Source of the DNA: Leucogyrophana mollusca
Lineage: Eukaryota; Basidiomycota; Agaricomycetes; Boletales
NCBI GenBank assembly: GCA_021014945.1
Contig: MU266742.1
Span: 1-15,403, forward strand
Reading direction: 5' to 3'
DNA: 15,403 nt
The position numbers and the translations under genes were made by a program. Under the pieces are notes generated by a model. The model was not told the DNA's origin. It saw only the letters and a list, made by a program, of their open reading frames with translations, and searched no databases. Each line of letters begins with the position of its first letter. The first letter of the stretch is position 1. This document shows, piece after piece, positions 9,401-15,403 of the stretch.

Positions 9401-9493
9401 GCTCAACGTCGATAAAACACCCTTAGCCACCTCGACAGGGACTAGCTCCTTGGCAAGATCAAGCGCGCCTATAGTGTTCGTTAAAGCGACCAT
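6420..9493 (-). CDS. NLR-like protein: helical (MLKL/HeLo-like) N-terminus, NB-ARC-like NTPase, TPRs
   Basis: Five exons: 9493-9380, 9329-9187, 9133-8995, 8944-8868 and 8820-6420. The four introns are 50, 53, 50 and 47 nt, all GT...AG, and all joins keep frame, giving about 957 aa. Residues 1-157 are a helical region typical of the MLKL-NTD/HeLo-like domain on many Agaricomycete NLRs. The NTPase follows: Walker A GPGGIGKSS at about 196-204 (Lys202), Walker B FLVLDNAET at about 269-277 (Asp273), TTR sensor motif at 308-310, and an FHALSINLLA segment at about 359-368 in place of plant GLPL. Residues ~600-905 form TPR-like helical pairs (for example AEAHKLLQEAF). By family knowledge such proteins are cytosolic STAND switches: ligand binding at the repeats drives nucleotide-dependent oligomerisation, and the N-terminal bundle signals or attacks membranes. 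The ligand is unknown. The C-terminus looks complete. Translation probably starts at the ATG at 9493 (Kozak ACC ATG G), but the frame stays open upstream. Confidence 0.88.
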
Positions 9494-9667
9494 GGTGCCA
9501 TCGCGGCTGCTGGTATTCGACGTGGAAGCTCCTGGGGAAGGCTTGTCACGGGGAGCATGTTAGCCGTATTATAATTATGTGAGGGGAACGAGCTTCACAC
9601 CTTCGTTTTCCAAGGTAAAACCATCCTTCGGGTTCGATGCAGGGAAGGAGGACGATGGATGGGTTCA
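9494..9667 (-). other. Candidate leader intron and 5' exon of the NLR-like gene
   Basis: Upstream of the chosen ATG the NLR frame stays open to about 9531, where CCCCAG forms an acceptor. A CTAAC branch site (9559-9563) and a GTGTGA donor at 9600 complete a 69-nt intron (9532-9600). The preceding segment continues in phase to a TGA at 9665-9667 but contains no in-frame ATG. Either this is a spliced 5' UTR, or a further exon supplies the start and the protein has a Ser/Thr-rich N-terminal extension. Confidence 0.35.
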
Positions 9668-10550
9668 AGTGTGCCTCCGGGCGCTTGAGATACCCCAATA
9701 GATGCCCACGTAGGCCGTGCGTCGTGGGCTACACTTGCCTTTCAGGCCATGTGGTGCCTCGACGCGTAGAGGGAGCTTCTGTGCCGTCACGGTTTCGGCA
9801 GCTGCCATGGTGTGTCTGTGTGACAAGTATCAGCCCAGCTCCCATGGTCTCAACAAGAGCGATAGAAAATAAGAAATATACATGAGTTAATGGCCCGGGT
9901 GATCGCCTCGATGGGCGAAATAGGATCCCGGGGCGATAGGGATGGCCAACATGTGGGATGACTGTGGGGTGGGATAATTCCCAGTCGATCAGGCTGTGTA
10001 CATAAAGCCTTGGCCACATAACGTATTCCGCAGATGATCGTCGGTGGGATACAGCAACTATTGCAGGGGTAGAGATGGCGACCGAGACTGACGGATACTC
10101 TGTTCGTATTGACTTCGCTTCCAACCCGACTGCCACGCGACGGATGCCTGCATTGGATGACGTTGGACGGCCGTCATTCATGGTGGATGTGCACGAGGAA
10201 ACACCGTTTGACCGTATGGATTGAGAATGATGTACCAGAGTTCTTGCAGTCATCTATATCCGTTTCCTCTTCTGCACTTTTCGTCTTGAAGTTCCTGCTG
10301 CTGATCGCTTCGCATGGAGGACTGCGCACCAGATATGGATGTCGACCTTGTGGATGCACTTCACATGTCGTTGTGCACATCTGTGATCAGTGAACTCGTG
10401 AACTTTTGACTGACCTCTTGTATATTGTCCGCCAAGCTACGAAGACGTTGACGCACATCTACTGGAAGCAATATCGCGGTGATTGATAATATTGCTGCAC
10501 TCCGCGCCTGTACCTCGGCCTACTCCGGCCACAAAAATCCTCGGCAATTT
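9668..10550. other. Unresolved open frames, no gene model
   Basis: Two opposed open frames overlap here. On the plus strand 10006-10224 is open, with an ATG at 10075 giving 49 residues of balanced, acidic protein-like sequence to a TGA at 10222. A second plus frame continues to 10393 with a hydrophobic stretch, as if one frameshift separated them. On the minus strand an ATG at 10253 opens 174 codons to 9729. Codon third positions favour the plus-strand piece over most of the overlap, but neither has a recognisable motif or clear splice sites. 9668-10000 otherwise shows nothing I can support. Confidence 0.25.
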
Positions 10551-10568
10551 CAACTTCAACTTCAACTT
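10551..10568 (+). repeat. Three tandem CAACTT hexamers
   Basis: Three exact copies of CAACTT followed by a pyrimidine-rich run up to the ATG at 10596. Such CT-rich tracts are common in fungal promoters and 5' UTRs just before start codons, so the repeat may belong to the leader of the two-exon candidate that follows. Confidence 0.6.
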
Positions 10569-10595
10569 CATCTCCTCGATCCTACCCTCATCTCG

Positions 10596-11252
10596 ATGAA
10601 TAGATATCAGGTGTCACAGCAGGAGTCGATTTATAGATCCTGTTTCGCAGATGGCGTTCAAGAGTTCAGCTACCCAGCGGCTTCTGCCGACGGCGTTCAA
10701 GGCCCGGACGTGCGTACACCTGAGTTCATACCCGTTTCGCGAGCAAGGACCTTATCGGGTGAGCACCTAAGCCATTGGTAGGCACAGGTTTGCACTACAA
10801 ACAACGCAACGATTGTGACGCGATAGACAATGTGATGCTGTGCACCAATCATGAAAATCATAGATTTTAACTCGATATATTGGATTCACCGTTACGAAGT
10901 GTCGAAGCACATTGCAGGCTGCCGGAAGAGTTACGGTGGGACACAGAGTGTGGTTCTCACACGCCTCCCACACAGCTCCCTATCTCGCAGTCTCTCCGTG
11001 GCCTCGACCAACTGCGTGGAAGTGTACATTTTGTTGACCAGAGTGCCGAGGACAGCCTCCCCCCTCTCCCTCATCACTCATCTGACACATTCATCATTCC
11101 CCCCCGATCCCCAGGAACGCATCCCCACAGGCCGCCTCGCCATCGCGCCGAAGCCGTACGCGCCGCCACGCCCTGCGTTCGGGCCTGGGGAGGCGCGGTG
11201 GGAGGCGCGGTTGCAAGGGTACGGCGATGCGCCGGGGGATGGGGGGGAGTGA
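10596..11252 (+). CDS. Weak two-exon hypothetical gene, about 165 aa
   Basis: An ATG at 10596 preceded by a pyrimidine-rich leader opens 54 codons plus one base, to a TCGG/GTGAGC donor at 10759. An acceptor ATTGCAG at 10917 rejoins a frame that runs in phase to the TGA at 11250-11252. The 159-nt intron is longer than the others in this window. The first exon contains two copies of an ADGVQ motif. The C-terminal ~45 residues are rich in Pro, Gly and Arg (a PPRPAFGPGEARWEARL stretch), which looks coding. A CTGAC branch and CCCCAG acceptor near 11082-11114 suggest another intron could exist inside the second exon. An overlapping plus frame (from about 10880) also looks protein-like. No family is recognised and the model is tentative. 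Confidence 0.28.
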
Positions 11253-11616
11253 ATGATCTGGGAGATGCACTGAGGAGGGACGATTTTAGCGGTGATGTCG
11301 AGGGGGAGGCCGTGGATGGGGTGGGGTGTACAATGTAGTTATGTAACGTTAACATCAACTTTAACTTCACCTGAAGATATTTAGAGTGAAACGAGGCCTG
11401 AATTCCGAGAGTGCACTGGCAGCGAAGCCGACTGGGGAAATCAAACGTCAAAATGACATATCGAACCTAAAATACCCCTCCCCATTATAGCTATTTTCAT
11501 AAATAATGACTTTCGCCAAAAAAAGAAAAGAGAGCAATGGGGGGACGTCGTGTCGTCTACTCACATACCAAGTAAACATCTGTACCACATCGTAGCTCAC
11601 AACCCTGGGCCAATTC
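11253..11616. other. Intergenic, upstream of the transposase
   Basis: GC-rich, G-run-rich sequence (11220-11330) changes to AT-rich sequence by about 11340. It contains TTTAACTTC-type short repeats near 11352-11370, a poly-A-rich patch near 11516-11530, and tccccattatagc near 11480. The transposase promoter must lie here, and so should the left terminal inverted repeat if the element is complete. I could not identify a convincing terminal repeat. Confidence 0.35.
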
Positions 11617-12687
11617 ATGGGCAACCGCAGGATCAGTGATGATCTCAAGGAGGCTGCTCTTCGGATGGCTGATCGAGGCTACCGATCCCGCGAGATTACC
11701 AACATCACTCGGATCTCAAAATCCACGCTGGATCGCACCCGGAGACGGAAACACATCACAGGAAGTGTCGCGAAAGCACAGGCAATCGGTCGGGGGAGGA
11801 CTCGGACACTAGCTCATCACGACTGTCAGTATCTCATTCGACTTGCACGTCACAACCCCACTCTGTTCTTGGACGAGTATGTTCGAAGGCTTGAAGATGG
11901 CCGATTTCTTGGAGCTTCCTTGGCAACGGTTCACAGGACATTTGAGCGAGCAGGAATCAATGTCAAACATGTGCAGAAAGTAGCAGCAGAGCGTAACCCC
12001 CTCATTCGAGCCAACTACATCCGCCGCATCTCGCAATACCCTGCCAACTACATGCTATGTATCGACGAAGTTTCAAAAGATGAACGCACATATGCACGAC
12101 TGTTGGGCCGTTCGAAACGGGGAACCCGTGTGGAAGTACACCAACCGTTCATTCGTGGGCGTCGGTTTTCGATGGTTGCCGCCCTCGCGTTGGATGAAGG
12201 GGTTGTCGCAGCAAAAATTGTCGAGGGATCATTCAATCATGAGAGATTCGTCGAATATCTTCGCAGGGATGTTGTATGTGTTCCACAAGAGCCATTTGTT
12301 CACTGATGATCCCTTTTCACAGCTTCCGATCACGACTCCCTTTCCAGGCCCTCGCAGTGTCCTTGTGTTAGATAACGCGCGGATTCACCATTCCCAAGAA
12401 ATAGAGGACCTGGTGCATGGCTATGGTATGTAAATATTGATGCCCTTTATAACTTCCTCTCGTGTTGCTCACTGATACCAGGATGTCGTCTGGAATACTT
12501 ACCCCCATACTCTCCGGACCTCAATCCCATCGAACAGGCATTTTCAGTCATCAAAGCACATCTTCGAAGGCAGGGTATTGGATTTCATCATTCGAAAGCA
12601 GTTTACTACGAGTTATATCAGTCATGCAATGTTGTTACCCCCGAGATGACATGGGGCTTCTTTCAGCACTGTGGGTATTTGGGTTGA
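11617..12687 (+). CDS. Tc1/mariner-type DD34E transposase, three exons, 321 aa
   Basis: Exons are 11617-12273, 12323-12425 and 12482-12687. The introns (49 and 56 nt) start with GTATGT and end with CACAG and ACCAG, and splicing gives one frame of 321 codons. The N-terminus has the helix-turn-helix layout of the family (residues ~6-55), which binds terminal repeats. The catalytic region shows Asp150 in CIDEVSKDER, Asp236 in VLVLDNARIHH and Glu271 in PPYSPDLNPIEQAF. Exactly 34 residues separate the last two, the DD34E spacing of Tc1 elements, which also confirms both introns. Such enzymes cut and paste DNA into TA sites. The length, about 320-340 aa, is normal, and no stop or frameshift is seen, so this copy may be functional if spliced. 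Close relatives with the MGN(R)xIS start are common in mushroom genomes. Flanking terminal repeats were not identified. Confidence 0.92.
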
Positions 12688-12844
12688 TACGGTGTGGTAA
12701 TTCAGTGGGATAATACACTTGATAGTTCGATACAGAGCAATGTTCTAGTGGCCATGATACTGTACATATGGATGTTCGGCGGTGCAAGAAAATTTACGGG
12801 ATGTGAGCTGCAATGAATGAGAGAATACAAACCAACCCCACTCC

Positions 12845-14270
12845 TCAAGCCTCCATGTTCGGAACACCTCCAACCTGTCCCTGTCCCAAGGTCCAACGTT
12901 CCTGAGCATCTCGCACATCCGCCAACTCTCCAATGGTCATCTCCCCCATCTCGATAAGGTCACGGTTGGAGATGAAGCGCAAAGCATGTGGTCCGGTAAC
13001 TTGCATGACATCAAGCTTTTGCAGGATGCCAACTTTGAGGCCAAAACGCTCGCACCAATCAACGAGGGTCATCTTTGGGACCATTGCTGCCCGGATGGGA
13101 CGGCCTGCAGGCTTCGCACCATGGTCACGGTCTCCACGCATAAGTGAGGCGAGGTCCTTGAAATCGTTGTTGATAACAACACTCGGTGCAGTAGTTTGCG
13201 TCTGGGTGACAGCGAGGCGGCGCTTAGCGAGGAGAGAGATGTCACTGTTATCGGTGAAGTTGGGGTCGAAGCATTTTGTGTTGGGCGGGTGATCAAGGTC
13301 AACACCGGGCACCCTTTCGTCGTCGTCACCTGCCTGTGCAAGTGTTCCACTAAGGGTATACTGTCGTAAATCATAGTAATATAGACGAACCATTGCTGCA
13401 GCCCATGTGTTCAGGTGGAGTGGAGTGAGATGTACATGCGTCGCGTCAGGAGGTGCTGGCCAACAAGTCATAAACTTGCATGACTTGTCCTCGCATGTGT
13501 ATCGTCGAACGAGGCTTGCTATGAGTTCGTTCTGCCGAATCTCCTCAGCAGTCGGCCCTGCATTCTGCCAGCGGTTATCACCGCTGTCAGCATCTGTGTC
13601 ACTTTCGGAAAAGTCAGATGGGCTGTACCTTTTTCCGATTACGAGTTTCTTCTTCATCTTCCTCGTCTTCCTCGTTGTCTTCGTCATCGGATGGCTTCGG
13701 AACCGGGGTATATGCTTAGTATATGGCAGTCCTATGGATTTCAGGCACCTCGTACCTTCTGTTCGACCACAAACAGCTTGATCGATGGAGAGCGCTGCTT
13801 CGTTACTTCATTTATGATCCCTGTCATGTCAGTTTCGCGTTCGAGTATCACCTCCTTGTATGCAGTGCGGGGTATGGTGTATTTGATGGTAAAGTTGTAT
13901 GGACTGAGAACACCGGTTCTGTTCCCGATGGTGTATGCGAGAGCTTTCGTCGACGTGTTTGTGTGTTCGATGAAAGCATCCAAGAGCTCCCCAAGTGAAA
14001 CATTCTCGTGCAGGTAGAAAACTCTATTTTCGACAACTGGCTTCGCGTTTTTTCGCTTCTTCGGGCCAGTGCGGATGGGGAGTGGAAGGGGTGTGAATGA
14101 CAGGGAAATTTGAATCCCTTTTCCATCATTATAAACGCTTTCTAGTATCCGTTAGCAGATCCAGAACACTGCAGCCAAGGTCAGTTTGCGACATATAGAA
14201 ACATCTGACCTTGTTGTAGATCTTCGTCCTCATCTTCTTCTTGGTTATGGTCCGGGACTTCGGGCTGCAT
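12845..14270 (-). CDS. Multi-exon nuclear-type protein with Cys/His motif and SAM-like C-terminus
   Basis: Exons: 14270-14210, 14141-13756, 13694-13629 and 13564-12845. Introns are 68, 61 and 64 nt, all GT...AG and phase-consistent, giving 410 aa from the ATG at 14270 (A at -3). In order: a short Asp/Glu tract (residues ~10-17), a PKKRK basic patch at 47-51 that fits a nuclear localisation signal, and a folded region of about 80 residues from ~55. An extremely acidic Asp/Glu tract fills ~151-165. A Cys195-x4-Cys200-x4-Cys205 ... His214-x-His216 cluster follows, with LNTWAAAM just after. Residues ~336-395 read as a SAM-like helical bundle (VDWCERFGL ... LIEMGEMTIGEL). This order resembles an uncharacterised Agaricomycete family, often with a Cys/His motif followed by a WA motif and a SAM-like end; that is recollection. 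SAM-like domains usually mediate protein contacts. The gene could extend 5' to 15122. A frame from ATG 13687 reads through the third intron and mistranslates the acidic exon as Lys/Arg-rich. Confidence 0.7.
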
Positions 14271-14414
14271 GGTGCTAACGGCAAGGTGTTCAATGGACAG
14301 TTACAGCGGGAGTGAGTAAGTCTAAGCGCCACCGACACGACGCGTGCAGTCTCTTTCCAGTTTTTTCTTTTTTCGTCGAAATTCATTATATTTGAAAATT
14401 GCAATAAATCTCAC

Positions 14415-15122
14415 AGACGAGAACGCGAGCACGAGCACGTCGTCCTCGTTCCCCGCCCCTGCGCCGTTATGTGGGGCTGGTTTACCCTGTACCCCTGGCA
14501 CCTCCTGCTTGCCCACCCCCGGTCCCCGCGTCCCCAGCGCCGACCCCCGGACGGTCGTGGTGCCAACACCCCGCGCTGTCGTCACAGTGCTTACACTACG
14601 AGTGGCCGTCGTGCTTGCGCCTCGAGCTGCCGCAGCGCTGCCTACGCGAGCGGTCATCGCACTGGCAGGCCGTGCGAGTGTGTGCTTCGAGCGTACAGTG
14701 CCTGCGCTAGTTGCTGGACGGGCGGTTGCGACGGTCGGCGGCCGAGGTGCTGTGCTGGTTGTGGGGCGGGCTAGGCTTGTGGCGGAGCGGGACATTAGGC
14801 TTGTGGCAGGACGGGATGTTGCGCTAGTGGCAGGACGGGAGGTCGAGCTGGTTGCAGGACGGGATAGCATGCTTGTTGCGGGACGCGATATTTTATTTGC
14901 TGTAGCTCGAGACACTGCACTGTTAGCAGGACGAGAGACATTTCTGGCAACCAAAGGCGCACATGGGGTGGGTTTAGAAAGTGGAACAGAGTTCGCAAAG
15001 GGGCTGTCGTCCTCTGAGACCACAAAGCATGAGTCAGGGAGAAATAGAGACAAGTCATCAGCAAACCATCCTTTTCGCTTACAGAAATTGAGGCCGGTTC
15101 CTGCTTGGCACAGAAGCCCCAT
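14415..15122 (-). CDS. Candidate 5' exon(s) of the SAM-like gene with an 8-aa repeat
   Basis: From the ATG at 15122 the minus strand is open for 236 codons to a strong GTGAGA donor at 14414. It can join in phase 0 to an acceptor CAG at 14265-14267, inside the start region of the next exon; the combined protein would be about 644 aa. Most of it is low-complexity Ser/Thr/Ala/Arg/Pro sequence built from an octapeptide close to SRPATSxx, then an NEDDVLVLAFSS end that looks like ordered protein. An inner intron is possible: a GTAAGC donor near 15080 and a CTGAC branch with a CTCAG acceptor at about 15014. The direct join makes a TAG, so only the downstream AG (15012) would work, and only in another phase. 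Long disordered N-termini are usual in this kind of fungal protein. It could instead be a separate gene or an untranslated region. Confidence 0.4.
14779..14946. repeat. Degenerate 24-nt tandem repeat, seven units
   Basis: Seven consecutive 24-nt units with a consensus close to gtggcaggacgggat plus 9 variable bases. A related 21-nt copy lies just to the left (14758-14778). On the minus strand each unit encodes an octapeptide like SRPATSxx. On the plus strand it encodes xLVAGRDx, so both strands stay open. The unit length is a multiple of three and divergence is mostly silent or conservative on the minus strand, consistent with a coding repeat that expanded and then diverged. Confidence 0.85.
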
Positions 15123-15130
15123 GACTCACA

Positions 15131-15212
15131 GTCCGACAGAACACAGAGTCCCAGAGTCCGACAGAAGCCGACAGAAGACCCAGTTGTTGACAGAACCGTA
15201 CAGAAGACCCAG
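15131..15212. repeat. Short GACAGAA-type direct repeats
   Basis: The heptamer GACAGAA occurs at 15135, 15160, 15170 and 15189, with a variant TACAGAA at 15199. The 13-mer acagaagacccag is duplicated exactly (15171-15183 and 15200-15212). On the minus strand this is a TTCTGTC-rich, pyrimidine-biased tract just upstream of the ATG at 15122, where a promoter or 5' UTR of the SAM-like gene would lie. Confidence 0.6.
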
Positions 15213-15403
15213 AATAGTTCGGTGTACAGAACTCACAGATTCACAGGTCGTTGATACGCAAAAGACACACTGGTAGACATGTAAGTAGTAGTAGTAAATA
15301 CCGCTCTACAGGCCATATTGTAGTTATGATATATTAAAACGGTCTCATGGCCAGATAGGCCTGGATACATCATTCGTGGTAAGGGAATGATATATCAGTC
15401 TTG
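15213..15403. other. Right edge, no gene seen; AGT trinucleotide run
   Basis: A short AGT trinucleotide run (about 15284-15296) is followed by AT-rich sequence with tatgatatatt near 15326-15336. No open frame, splice signal or RNA gene is evident. Confidence 0.4.

Noticed and set aside
11074..11451. 125-codon minus-strand open frame, Pro/Ser/Thr/Ala-rich
   Set aside because: It lacks a credible eukaryotic structure, its composition follows the GC-rich antisense of plus-strand sequence, and no motif is present.
11594..12809. Near-match inverted pair, agctcacaaccc (11594-11605) and gggatgtgagct (12798-12809), as terminal repeats of the Tc1 element
   Set aside because: It is only 12 nt with one mismatch, the right copy is not flanked by TA, and a match of this quality could occur by chance in the region scanned. 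A shared tatcgaac octamer is weaker still.
12845..13687. Single-exon 280-aa gene starting at ATG 13687
   Set aside because: It is open, but it mistranslates the Asp/Glu-rich exon as a Lys/Arg-rich leader and reads through an intron with a good donor. The four-exon model explains conserved-looking sequence upstream and keeps phase at every join.
14344..15276. 310-codon plus-strand open frame with LVAGRD repeats
   Set aside because: It starts at GTG, is kept open by the 24-nt repeat, and lies antisense to a minus-strand frame with ATG and an in-phase splice donor.

Overview
The window looks like nuclear DNA of a filamentous basidiomycete fungus, most likely an Agaricomycete. The genes are cut by many very short introns (44 to 69 nt) with GTRNGT-type donors, CTNAC-like branch sites and YAG acceptors. 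The gene families that can be recognised are also typical of mushroom genomes: an NLR-like P-loop/TPR protein, a Tc1-like transposase with introns, a Copia-type gag, a DUF6589-like fragment and a SAM-like regulatory protein. Some apparent open frames begin at TTG or GTG, so all starts below were re-derived for a eukaryote.

Layout from left to right. (1) 1-783 (-) is the 5' part of a Copia-type gag that runs off the left edge, with a TATA box and twin CCAAT boxes upstream. (2) 1000-3270 holds small or incomplete genes: an 89-aa ORF (-), a 299-codon open frame (-) with no methionine, and a 134-aa fragment (-) resembling the N-terminus of DUF6589-type proteins. (3) 3270-6070 is dominated by what reads as one decayed plus-strand gene. 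Coding-like frames can be joined across plausible short introns but carry about ten in-frame stops, every one explicable by a C-to-T change in CAA, CAG or CGA. (4) 6420-9493 (-) is the best gene here, a five-exon NLR-like receptor of about 957 aa. It has an N-terminal helical domain of the MLKL/HeLo-like kind, an NB-ARC-like NTPase and C-terminal TPRs. (5) 9700-11250 contains unresolved open frames and a weak two-exon candidate (+). (6) 11617-12687 (+) is a complete three-exon Tc1/mariner transposase with an exact DD34E triad. (7) 12845-14270 (-), perhaps reaching 15122, is a multi-exon gene with acidic tracts, an NLS-like basic patch, a Cys/His motif and a C-terminal SAM-like domain. Its possible 5' exon carries a 24-nt tandem repeat. 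(8) The right end has GACAGAA-rich short repeats and no gene that I can see.

The genes do not form a pathway. The window reads as an accessory, transposon-rich stretch around one intact fungal NLR. The NLR is the only gene whose architecture suggests a defence, self/non-self or cell-death role. I see no tRNA, rRNA or CRISPR array. Exon models come from reading splice signals and frame continuity by eye, without RNA or homology searches.
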